From: Candidatus Palauibacter soopunensis
Lineage (GTDB): Bacteria > Gemmatimonadota > Gemmatimonadetes > Palauibacterales > Palauibacteraceae
Assembly (NCBI RefSeq): GCF_947581735.1
Contig: NZ_CANPVT010000052.1
Location: 124,001-188,000 of the forward strand
Direction: 5' to 3'
DNA: 64,000 nt
Position 1 is the stretch's first letter, and the number at the start of each line of letters is the position of its first letter. The position numbers were made by a program, and so were the translations under genes. Shown here piece by piece: positions 43,601-51,815 of the stretch. A model generated the notes under the pieces. That model ran no database searches. It was not told the origin of the DNA and saw nothing but the letters and a program-made list of their open reading frames with translations.

Positions 43601-46120
43601 CTAGTTCGGCGTCAGCATCAGGCGGTCGGCGACGGCCGCTTCCACGCGCTCGCGGGAGTAGTAGAGGGGGAAGAAGCGGTCCTTCGCCCAGCCCTCGAAC
43701 AGGTTCCGGTACATGGGGTCGTCGGGATCTCCGCCCTGCCCCGGCGTGTTCGTGAACACGGCCGTGTCCCAATCCCCCGCCTCCGCGATGATCCGGAAGG
43801 AGGGGCCCGAGGTCTGATTGTCCCCGCCTCCCGTCTGGTTCACGGTAAAGCCGTTGCCGCCGCGCGGGAGCGGCCCCACCTCGAGGCGCGCCCGCATGTC
43901 GGCGTTCACGATTCCGGATAGCGGGTGCCGGAACCGGGCGTGCTTGAAGCGCACGTCGCCGTAGCGCCAGGGGTCGCCGCCGAAGCGATCCTCCAGCCCC
44001 TCCAGGGCGTCGGCCAGCGTGCGGGCAAGGAAGACGTCGCGGCCCGCCACGGGGTCCCCGTCTCCGAGCGCTGCGAACCACGCGGGCGGCGAGCCGAGCC
44101 AATCGATGATCTTCTTCATCGACAGGCGTCCGAGCGACGCGCGGACTTCGGCCGGAACGACGAGCGGTACCATCTGCCTCTGGATCTCACGCTCCCACGA
44201 CACGTAGATCGCGGCTTCGCGGGACTCCGGGGCCAGCGCGAAATCCCAGTCGAGCAACTCGCCTCGGGCCGCCTCCGCCGCTGCGGGCAGGTCCACGCCG
44301 CGCAGCATCGGCACCAGGGAGCGCGCCGGGAGCGACACGTAGTCCGTCGCCAACTGCATCATCTCCGCCATCGTGAAGCGCCTTCCCGTCGCGAGGACTT
44401 CGTCGATGCGCGCGCTCCGAAAGGGGTCGCTCCAGCTCCAGCCCACCGCGTCGCGGTGCTCGTAGCCGGGCGGAACGAGATTCTGGTTCGCCGTCGACCA
44501 GAACCCTTTGTCCGGGTTGAACACGTGTGGCTTGTGCACGATCTCGAGGTAGCCGTCCCACTCGTAGCGGCCGTCCCCGGGCACCGGGACGAGGCCAGAC
44601 CAGTTGCGGCGGATCGGCGCGATCCCCACGGACTGCCAGCCGATGTTCCCGTCCACATCGGCCCACACCATGTTCTCGCCGGGGATGTTCGAGTAATTGC
44701 AGGCGTCCCGGAATTCCTCCCACGTCTTCGCCTGGTTCATGCGCAGGCTGGCGAGGTAGGGCGCGCCGCCGATCTCCATCCATCCCGCGCGCACCGCGTA
44801 GGCGAGGCCGTTGCCGCGGTCCTCGTACACGACGGGTCCGTGCCGCGTGTACTTGTGCCGCACCCGCTCCGGCCCCCGCCCTTCGACCGGGATCTCGTCG
44901 TCGATCACGCGCATCGCCTCCCAGTCGCCGCGGTACAGGTAGCGGTCCGGGTCCTCCGGATGCGTCCGGTAGACGTAGAGGTCCTCCGCGTCGGTCTGGA
45001 AGACGGTGAGGCCCCACGCCCCGTATCCGTTGTGTCCGATCGAGATGCCCGGGAGGACCGGCTCGCCCCCGCCGATCACGTTCCAGCCCGGCCCCACGAG
45101 GTGGACCAGGTAGCGCAAGGAGGGCGCCGCCTGCACCCGGTGCGGATCGTTCGCCATGATCGCGTGTCCGCTCAGCGTGCGGCTCCCCGCCACGACCCAG
45201 TTGTTGCTCCCCGTCCCCATCCGTTCCGCCTCGAGGCGCTCCGCTTCGTACGCCTCGGCCTCGGCTTCCTCCCGGAGCGTCCGCAGAGCGAAGGCCTCCG
45301 CGTCGGACGCCGTGGCACGGAAGCGGGGATCGATGTCCTCCGGCTGGAACCGGACGGGTCCGCGGAAGGCCCGGTACACGTCGAGGATCTCGCGCCGCAG
45401 GAGCGATCCGTCGACCGCCGGGTCGAGATCGATATCCGGTTCACCGGGATGGAAGTAGGAGACCTCCTTCACCTTCTCCGCCCCCACCGCCGCGACGGCG
45501 ATTCCGAGATCGAGTTCCTGCCCGATGTTCATGAGCAGGCCCTGGTGGCGGGAGATGACGACGTCGGGCGTCCACGGCTGCGGACGGATGCCCAGCATCT
45601 CGAACTCGACCGGGAGCAGGTCCGGGTCGCGCTCCGTCTCGGCGATGTACGCATTGATCCCGTCCGTGAAGGCCCGAATGATCTCCGCGCCGCGCGGGTG
45701 GTAGTGGTTCAGTTCCGCTTCCAGGTCGCCGCGGAAGCGGAACAGCCGCGCGCCGCGGTCCCGTTCCAGTTCCCGGGGACCGAGGATCTCGGAGACCGTG
45801 CCCGTGGCCTGGCGGCGCCAGAGTTCGAACTGGAAGAGGCGGTCGCGAGCGGCGCTGTATCCCTGCGCGAAGAAGAGGTCGTGCTCCGTCTCGGCGTAGA
45901 TGTGGCTGACGCCCCACAGATCCTTGAGAATCTCGACGCCGGCCTCGAGCCCGGGGACCCGCAGCGTCTCCGTGTCGGCCGCATCGAAGGCGGCGATCCG
46001 GTCCGGGACGCCGGCCCGCAGATCGTCGACGGTCGGGGCGGAGGGCGGAGGGTTGCCGGAACCCTGCCACACCGGCAACAGAAGGATGGACGCGAACAGC
46101 GCGACGGATCGAACCCGCAT
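43601..46120 (-). CDS. penicillin acylase-family (N-terminal nucleophile) hydrolase
   Basis: 839-residue exported amidase precursor. Signal peptide: residues 1-20. The alpha chain (about 50-300) has VEILKDLWGVSHIYAET and FAQGYSAARDRLFQFELWRR. The autoproteolytic site and nucleophile is Ser305 in MGTGSNNWVVAGSRT, followed by the usual MANDPH. The beta chain includes GGEPVLPGISIGHNGYGAWG. Members cleave acyl groups from beta-lactams, acyl-homoserine lactones or cyclic peptides; substrate is unpredictable. It converges with the metallopeptidase gene 28 nt away, and ku follows upstream. Confidence 0.93.
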   Translation of the reverse strand: MRVRSVALFASILLLPVWQGSGNPPPSAPTVDDLRAGVPDRIAAFDAADTETLRVPGLEAGVEILKDLWGVSHIYAETEHDLFFAQGYSAARDRLFQFELWRRQATGTVSEILGPRELERDRGARLFRFRGDLEAELNHYHPRGAEIIRAFTDGINAYIAETERDPDLLPVEFEMLGIRPQPWTPDVVISRHQGLLMNIGQELDLGIAVAAVGAEKVKEVSYFHPGEPDIDLDPAVDGSLLRREILDVYRAFRGPVRFQPEDIDPRFRATASDAEAFALRTLREEAEAEAYEAERLEAERMGTGSNNWVVAGSRTLSGHAIMANDPHRVQAAPSLRYLVHLVGPGWNVIGGGEPVLPGISIGHNGYGAWGLTVFQTDAEDLYVYRTHPEDPDRYLYRGDWEAMRVIDDEIPVEGRGPERVRHKYTRHGPVVYEDRGNGLAYAVRAGWMEIGGAPYLASLRMNQAKTWEEFRDACNYSNIPGENMVWADVDGNIGWQSVGIAPIRRNWSGLVPVPGDGRYEWDGYLEIVHKPHVFNPDKGFWSTANQNLVPPGYEHRDAVGWSWSDPFRSARIDEVLATGRRFTMAEMMQLATDYVSLPARSLVPMLRGVDLPAAAEAARGELLDWDFALAPESREAAIYVSWEREIQRQMVPLVVPAEVRASLGRLSMKKIIDWLGSPPAWFAALGDGDPVAGRDVFLARTLADALEGLEDRFGGDPWRYGDVRFKHARFRHPLSGIVNADMRARLEVGPLPRGGNGFTVNQTGGGDNQTSGPSFRIIAEAGDWDTAVFTNTPGQGGDPDDPMYRNLFEGWAKDRFFPLYYSRERVEAAVADRLMLTPN

Positions 46121-46159
46121 CGGATTCTCCTTGGGTGGTCTTCTTCTCGTTGAGTCCGG

Positions 46160-47002
46160 CTAAGACCCCGCGGCTTTCTTCTTCTGCGGCTCGCTCGCCG
46201 ACTGGTCGTCGGCCCCGGCCTCCGTCTCGTCGGCGCCGGAAACGCTCGCCCGGAGGGCGGCCATGAGGTCGATGACCTGCGCCGTCGTCTCCTCCTCCAC
46301 GGGCGCGGTGATCTCGGTTCCGTCGGCGACCTTCCGCTCGACCGCTTCGAGCATGCGCTGTCCGACCTCATCCTCGTACTTGGACGGATCGAAATCCTCC
46401 GAGGCGATCTGCTCGATCAGCTGCACCGCGAGACCGAGTTCCGCATCGACGACCTCGCCCTCTCCGGACGGTACGTCCGAGATGTCCCGCACCTCGTGCG
46501 CGTAGTGGAGTTGCTCCAGGACGAGGTGATCCCCGACTGGCCGCACGAGGACGAGATACTGCTTGCCCCGCGCCGCATACTTCGCGAGCGCGGCCCAGCC
46601 CGTCTTCTTCATCGCGGCTCCGAGGAGGCTGTAGGCCTTGTCCCCTCCGCGCGCGGGTCCCAGGTAGTACGTCTTCCCGATATACGCCCGCTCGACCTGG
46701 TCCACCGGCACGAATTCGACGATCTCGATCGCCTGCGTCGCCTCCGCCTCCAGCGCCTTCAGTTCCTCCGGCTTGAACGTCACGTACTGGTCCTTCGCGA
46801 ACTGGTAGCCCTTGATGAGATCCCGGCGCTCGACCGGCTCTCCCGTCTTGGCGTCCACGTACTGCTGCTTCACGCGAGCGCCTTCGGGGGAGAGGAAGTT
46901 GAAGCGAACTTTCTGCGAGTTCTCGGCGGACGAATAGAGCTGGCACGGGATCGAAACGAGCCCGAACGAGATCGTCGCCGTCGCGATGGGTCGAGGAGCC
47001 AT
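46160..47002 (-). CDS. ku: Ku DNA end-binding protein
   Basis: Homodimeric ring that binds double-strand ends and recruits LigD. 280 residues with ATATISFGLVSIPCQLY, KGYQFAKDQYVTF, FVPVDQVERAYIGKTYYLGP and ISDVPSGEGEV. The C-terminal tail is acidic then lysine-rich, a normal Ku feature. It diverges from ligD across a 170-bp AT-containing spacer, so the pair can be co-induced. Confidence 0.96.
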   Translation of the reverse strand: MAPRPIATATISFGLVSIPCQLYSSAENSQKVRFNFLSPEGARVKQQYVDAKTGEPVERRDLIKGYQFAKDQYVTFKPEELKALEAEATQAIEIVEFVPVDQVERAYIGKTYYLGPARGGDKAYSLLGAAMKKTGWAALAKYAARGKQYLVLVRPVGDHLVLEQLHYAHEVRDISDVPSGEGEVVDAELGLAVQLIEQIASEDFDPSKYEDEVGQRMLEAVERKVADGTEITAPVEEETTAQVIDLMAALRASVSGADETEAGADDQSASEPQKKKAAGS

Positions 47003-47172
47003 CCTGTGTCTTCTCCGTGTGCGCGCCGAACCGCCGGCGCGATGCCGGCGCCCGGCCGAACCCCGGGTCTGATGCCGGACCGGGGGGACGAATTATAGGT
47101 TTCGGGACGGATCATGCACACCGGCACCGAAAATCGGGCTGCCGGACCACGTCGGGAGGCAGCGCCGCGAGT
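47003..47172. promoter_or_regulatory. divergent ku / ligD intergenic region
   Basis: 170 bp between ku and ligD. An AT-rich island holds a perfect TATAAT on the minus strand (47092-47097), about 90 nt before the ku start; its -35 is weak. GCCGGCGC is repeated directly at 47033-47040 and 47044-47051, an 11-bp period with two near-palindromic copies, which could be a regulator site. I found no equally convincing ligD promoter. Confidence 0.45.
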
Positions 47173-49794
47173 ATGCCCCGAGGGAAACTCGAGGAGTACC
47201 GGGACAAGCGAGCTTCCGAGCGCACGCCGGAGCCCTTCGGCGGGGCGCCCGGGACGGGCGTCGGCGTGTTCGTCGTCCAGTTGCACGCGGCGACCCGACG
47301 GCACTACGACCTGCGGCTGGAGATCGGCGGCGTCCTCGTCTCCTGGGCGGTGCCGAAGGGCATCTCGGCCGATCCCGCCGACAAGAAGCTCGCGATGCAC
47401 GTCGAGGACCACCCGGTCGAATACATCGAGTTCGAGGGCGTGATTCCGGCCGGCGAGTACGGCGGCGGCGAGATGATCGTATGGGATATCGGCCGCTGCC
47501 TCATGCTCGAAGATCCGGAGGAGGGACTCGAAAAGGGCAAGCTCCTGTTCGAGCTTCGGGGCCACAAACTCAAGGGCGTGTGGACGCTCGTGCGGCTCGC
47601 GAAGGGAGAGACCGGCAGGGAATGGCTGCTCATCCGCGAGCGGCGCGGCGGACACCCGATTCTCGAGGATGGGTCGCTTCCCGAGAGTTCCATCCTGTCC
47701 GGCCTCACCGTCGAGCAGATGGCGCGGCGGGAGGAGGGCTGGTATCCGGGGAACGACGTGGCCGCGGCTCTCGAGGCGGCGGGCGCGCCGGAGCGGCCGG
47801 TCGACCCTTCGGAGGTGGAGTTCATGCTCGCCCAGCCGCGCGAAGACGCGTTCGACGACCCCGCGTGGCACTTCGAACTCAAGCTGGACGGCTACCGCAT
47901 GCTGGCCTCGGCCGTCGCGGGCGATGGGAGCCTTCTGACCCGGAACGGACACGACGCGCTCCCGACCTTCCCGGATATCGCGCGCGCCCTGCGCAAGCTC
48001 CCTTTCCGGCGAATCGTCCTCGATGGCGAAGTCGTCGTCCACGACGCCGCCGGCTACCCCAGCTTCCGGCACCTTCAGAAGCGCGCCCGGCTCTCGCGTC
48101 CGCACGATATCCGGCGCGCCTCCTTCGAGGCGCCGGCGAGTTTCTATGCCTTCGACCTGCTCGCATTCGACGACCGCGATCTGCGCGATCTCCCGCTCTC
48201 GGAGCGGCGTCGCTTCCTGCGCGACGTGGTGCCGGAAGCGGGTCCGATCCGCTTCAGCGAACACTTCGAGGGCTGCGGGGAGGCCCTGCTCCGGCAGGTT
48301 CAGGGCATGGGTCTGGAGGGGATCATGGCCAAGCGCGCCGAGTCCCGGTACAGCGGCGGCCGTTCGCCCGACTGGATGAAGATCCACGCGGCCCGCCGGA
48401 ACCGCTTCGTCATCGTCGGCTTCACGAGTCCCGCCGGGTCGCGGACGGGCTTCGGGGCCCTCCACCTCGGCGCCTACGGCCCCGCCGACTCCGCTTCGGG
48501 AGCGCCGGCGGGCGACGATGACCTCGCGCTCCACTACGTCGGCCGCGTCGGGACGGGCTTCGACGACAAGACTCTGGCCGACCTCCGGACCCGGCTCGAC
48601 GACCTGAAGTCGGACGCCCCCGCGTTCGTGACCCCCGCTCCCGCGGGAGACGATCACACCTGGGTCGAACCCCGCCTCGTCGCCGAAGTCCGCTACAAGG
48701 AAGTCACGGAGGGCGGCCTTCTCCGGCACTCCGTGTTCCTGCGCCGCGTTCCGGCGCCGGGGGAACGGACCGGGGCCGAGGACGAGGAGCACGTGCTCCC
48801 CACGGACTGCCGGCTTCCGCGGGATCCGCGCGCGGCGCTCGCGGATCCGGTGCGGGTCGACACTTCGCCCCCGCCGGTCGAGGAACTGCCGCTTTCGAAT
48901 CTCGACAAGATTTTCTGGCCGGAGGAGGGATACACGAAGGGCGATCTGATCGCGTACTACCGGGACATCGCGCCGTGGCTGCTGAAGTTTCTGAAGGACC
49001 GGCCGCTCGTGCTGACGCGGTATCCGGACGGGGTCGACGGAAAATCCTTCTTCCAGAAGAACGCACCCGGGTTCCAGCCCGAGTGGGTGCGCACGGAGGC
49101 GATCTGGAGCGACGGTTCCGAACGCGACATCCACTACTTCATCGCCGACGACCCCGCCACGCTGGTGTTCGTCGCGAATCTCGGGGCCATTCCGCTCCAC
49201 GTGTGGGCGAGCCGCATCGGGAGCCTGGACCGCCCGGACTGGTGCCTCCTCGACCTCGACCCCAAACACAAGCGGGACGGGGAGGAGGCGTACGCCCCCT
49301 TCGAGGATGTCGTGGAGGTCGCGCGCACGATCGGTGACATGTGCGAGGAGATCGGGCTGCCGAGCTATCCGAAGACGAGCGGGTCCTCGGGGATCCACGT
49401 GATGATCCCGCTCGGCGGGCAACTCGACTACGAGCAGTCGCGCACGCTCGCGCTCCTTCTCGCGAAGGCGGTGGCGGCCGAGATTCCCGACCGGGCCACG
49501 ATCGTGCGGAACCCGGCGGGGCGGGACGGCAAGATCTACATCGACTACGTGCAGAACGGCCGAGGGCGGCTCGTGGTGGCGCCGTATTCTGTCCGTCCGA
49601 GGGCCGGGGCGACGGTGTCGGCGCCACTGGGCTGGGCCGAAGTGGGAGAGGGGCTCTCCATGGAGGACTTCACGATTCGGACGATGCCCGAGAGGGCGCG
49701 GGAACTGGACGCCGACCCGCTGCTGGGCGTGTTGTCGGACGAGCCCGACCTCATGGCGGCACTCGATGCCCTGCAGCGGAGGATGGGCGGGTGA
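47173..49794 (+). CDS. ligD: multifunctional DNA ligase D (phosphoesterase-ligase-polymerase)
   Basis: ATP-dependent end-joining ligase, 873 residues, in the order PE-LIG-POL. The phosphoesterase domain (about 1-190) has VQLHAATRRHYDLRLEIGG and HPVEYIEFEGVIPAGEYGGG. The ligase has the adenylation Lys237 in FELKLDGYRML, then VVLDGEV-like IVLDGEVVV and EGIMAKRA. The polymerase (about 560-865) has LVLTRYPDGVDGKSFFQKN and the catalytic D694/D696 in CLLDLDPKHK, and KTSGSSGIHVMIPL. ATG 47173 (MPRGKLEEY) is chosen over an upstream ATG with no family character. It overlaps the aminotransferase gene by GTGA. Confidence 0.96.
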   Translation: MPRGKLEEYRDKRASERTPEPFGGAPGTGVGVFVVQLHAATRRHYDLRLEIGGVLVSWAVPKGISADPADKKLAMHVEDHPVEYIEFEGVIPAGEYGGGEMIVWDIGRCLMLEDPEEGLEKGKLLFELRGHKLKGVWTLVRLAKGETGREWLLIRERRGGHPILEDGSLPESSILSGLTVEQMARREEGWYPGNDVAAALEAAGAPERPVDPSEVEFMLAQPREDAFDDPAWHFELKLDGYRMLASAVAGDGSLLTRNGHDALPTFPDIARALRKLPFRRIVLDGEVVVHDAAGYPSFRHLQKRARLSRPHDIRRASFEAPASFYAFDLLAFDDRDLRDLPLSERRRFLRDVVPEAGPIRFSEHFEGCGEALLRQVQGMGLEGIMAKRAESRYSGGRSPDWMKIHAARRNRFVIVGFTSPAGSRTGFGALHLGAYGPADSASGAPAGDDDLALHYVGRVGTGFDDKTLADLRTRLDDLKSDAPAFVTPAPAGDDHTWVEPRLVAEVRYKEVTEGGLLRHSVFLRRVPAPGERTGAEDEEHVLPTDCRLPRDPRAALADPVRVDTSPPPVEELPLSNLDKIFWPEEGYTKGDLIAYYRDIAPWLLKFLKDRPLVLTRYPDGVDGKSFFQKNAPGFQPEWVRTEAIWSDGSERDIHYFIADDPATLVFVANLGAIPLHVWASRIGSLDRPDWCLLDLDPKHKRDGEEAYAPFEDVVEVARTIGDMCEEIGLPSYPKTSGSSGIHVMIPLGGQLDYEQSRTLALLLAKAVAAEIPDRATIVRNPAGRDGKIYIDYVQNGRGRLVVAPYSVRPRAGATVSAPLGWAEVGEGLSMEDFTIRTMPERARELDADPLLGVLSDEPDLMAALDALQRRMGG

Positions 49795-50975
49795 GCGGCG
49801 CGGAGGGCAGCGCGCGTCCACCGCCCGGGCGGCTGGCCGACATTCCGGGCTTCGACATCGACGGGGTGGCGCGGGCGGCGGCGGGCGATCCCGACATCCT
49901 CCGGCTCGAAAACCTCGACACCGACCTGCGCCCGCCCGCGGCGGCCGTGGCCGCCACCCGCGCCGCGCTCGAATCGCCGGCCGCCAACAGCTACCTGCCC
50001 TTCACGGGCCGGGCCGACCTCCGCGCGGCGGCCGCCCGGCACGTCGCCCGGCTCTCCGGACGGGACTACGATCCTGCCCGCGAATGCGTGATCACCGCGG
50101 GCGGCACGGAGGGCCTGTTCAACGCCCTGCTGGCCACGGTGGACCCGGGCGACGAGGTGATCGTCACCGACCCCACCTACGCCGGCATGCTCCAGCGCGC
50201 GCGGCTGGCCGGCGCGCGCCCCCGGCTCGCGCCCTGGCGGTACGATCCCGCGGGAGGCTGGCGACTCGACCTCGACGCCCTCGCCGGGTGCGTCGGCGAC
50301 CGGAGCCGGGCGCTCTTCATCATGAACCCGTCGATGCCGTCCGGCGGCGTGCTCGGCGCCGACGACTGGGCCGTCGTCGCGGAACTGTGCGAGCGCCACG
50401 ACCTGTGGCTCCTCTACAACGCGGCGATGGAGCGCATCCTCTACGACGGCCGCTCCTACCTGCACCCGGCCGGCCTCCCCGGCATGCGGGAGCGCACGCT
50501 CACGGTCGGCTCGGTCTCGAAGGAGCACCGCATGATCGGCTGGCGGACCGGCTGGATCGTCGGGCCGGCCGCCGTCATGGCCGCTGTCGCGAAGGTGGGG
50601 ATCTACAACGTCGTGACGGGGGTCGGAATCGGGCAGCCCGGCGCGCTGGCGGCGCTCACCGCGGCCGACGAAGCGGAGGATGTGGCCGCCAGCGTGAAGC
50701 GCTGGGAGCGCCGGCGCGACGCGGTGCTGGAGGCGCTTCGGGACTACCCGGTCCGGCCCGCCGCGGGCGGCTGGTCGCTGCTCGTCAACACCCGGCCCCT
50801 CGGCCTTACGGCCCGGGAGCTTTCCGAGCGGCTCCTCGCCCGCGCGGGCGTCGCCGCCACACCCATGGACGCCTGGGGCGGCCCGGACGCGGAGTACCAA
50901 CTCCGCCTCGTGTTCAGCAACGAACCGGTGGCTCGCCTCCAGAGCCTCGGCGAGCGCTTCGCCGGCGCCCTGTAG
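49791..50975 (+). CDS. class I/II aminotransferase-fold PLP enzyme with altered active site
   Basis: 394 residues from the GTG at 49791, overlapping the ligD stop. Fold type I features: SYLPFTGRADLRAAAARH, TAGGTEGLFNALLATVDPGDEVIVTDPTY, NPSMPSGGVLG, the PLP-lysine Lys244 in VSKEHRMIGWRTGW, and an RLVFSN segment near the end. Where usual members have a SDEIY-like motif, this has YNAAM: the conserved Asp that pairs with the cofactor nitrogen is Asn210, and the following Tyr is Met. The codon AAC is clear. Activity or reaction may therefore differ. It is possibly cotranscribed with ligD but has no evident repair role. Confidence 0.85.
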   Translation: MSGAEGSARPPPGRLADIPGFDIDGVARAAAGDPDILRLENLDTDLRPPAAAVAATRAALESPAANSYLPFTGRADLRAAAARHVARLSGRDYDPARECVITAGGTEGLFNALLATVDPGDEVIVTDPTYAGMLQRARLAGARPRLAPWRYDPAGGWRLDLDALAGCVGDRSRALFIMNPSMPSGGVLGADDWAVVAELCERHDLWLLYNAAMERILYDGRSYLHPAGLPGMRERTLTVGSVSKEHRMIGWRTGWIVGPAAVMAAVAKVGIYNVVTGVGIGQPGALAALTAADEAEDVAASVKRWERRRDAVLEALRDYPVRPAAGGWSLLVNTRPLGLTARELSERLLARAGVAATPMDAWGGPDAEYQLRLVFSNEPVARLQSLGERFAGAL

Positions 50976-51025
50976 CGACACGGGCGAGACGAAACCGGGT
51001 GCGTCCGGTCGGTGCCCCGGCCCTG

Positions 51026-51805
51026 CTAGTCGTCGAGCCGTAGGGCGATCAGGTTGGGCCAGAGTTTGCCGGTCACGAGGAAGACGCCGGTCTCCGGGAC
51101 GTAGGCGATGCCGTTGAGCACCGCTTCCGGGTCGCCGGGGCGGCGGGCGCTGAGGGGGACGCTCGAAAGGTCGATTTCGCCGAGGATTTCGCCGGTGGCC
51201 TTGTCGATGCGGACGATGACGTCCGTCTGGTAGACGTTGGCGTAGATCCAGTCGTCCACGCACTCCAGTTCGTTCAGCCGACCCTGCCGTGACCCCGCGC
51301 GCGTGACCTCGACGGTCGCGAGAACCGTGAAATCCTGCGGATTCCGCCGCTCGAGCGCGTTCGACCCGTCGGACATCCAGAGCGACTCCCCGTCGTAGCA
51401 GAGTCCCCAACCCTCGCCCTCGTAGGTGAACTCCCGGAGCACCTGCAGGGTCTCGAGATCGTAGACGAAGGCCCGGCCGGACTTCCAGGTGAGCTGCACG
51501 AGTTCGGAGTCCACTCGGGCGAGTCCCTCCCCGAAGAGCGCCGAATCCACCGCGACGCTCGCCAGGATTTCGCCCGTCGGCACGTCGACGCGTCGCACAC
51601 TCGATTCGCCGTAGCGGCCGGTGCTCTCGAGGAGCGCTCCGTCGTGGAAGAGGAGGCCCTGCGTGTACGCGGCGGGATCGTGCGGGAACGTCCCCAGGAT
51701 CTCGTACTCGATGGACGGGACGGCCGACGACGCACAGCCCGCCAGCGCGCAAAGCGCGAGCGACCACAGGCCGCGGGAGCCCGCCCGCAGCTTTACCCGT
51801 TGCAT
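51026..51805 (-). CDS. glutaminyl-peptide cyclotransferase-like lipoprotein
   Basis: 259 residues with a lipoprotein signal (LALCALAGC, Cys near 24). The mature part is a five-bladed beta-propeller type (PF05096): FPHDPAAYTQGLLFHDG, YEGEGWGLCYDGESLWMSDG, LNELECVDDWIYANVY and VLNGIAYVPETGVFLVTGKLWP. Such enzymes cyclise N-terminal glutamine to pyroglutamate; here it would act at the cell envelope. It is 10 nt after the Tat-exported flavoprotein and presumably cotranscribed. Substrate is inferred. Confidence 0.87.
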   Translation of the reverse strand: MQRVKLRAGSRGLWSLALCALAGCASSAVPSIEYEILGTFPHDPAAYTQGLLFHDGALLESTGRYGESSVRRVDVPTGEILASVAVDSALFGEGLARVDSELVQLTWKSGRAFVYDLETLQVLREFTYEGEGWGLCYDGESLWMSDGSNALERRNPQDFTVLATVEVTRAGSRQGRLNELECVDDWIYANVYQTDVIVRIDKATGEILGEIDLSSVPLSARRPGDPEAVLNGIAYVPETGVFLVTGKLWPNLIALRLDD

Positions 51806-51815
51806 CGCGGTGGCA

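Noticed and set aside
46870-49821. 983-residue minus frame opposite ligD
   Set aside because: The opposite strand encodes a complete LigD with three catalytic domains; this frame has no recognisable motif.
43601-50975. Defence island around ku, ligD and penicillin acylase
   Set aside because: No nuclease, methylase, toxin or reverse transcriptase gene is present; these look like repair and secreted-enzyme genes.
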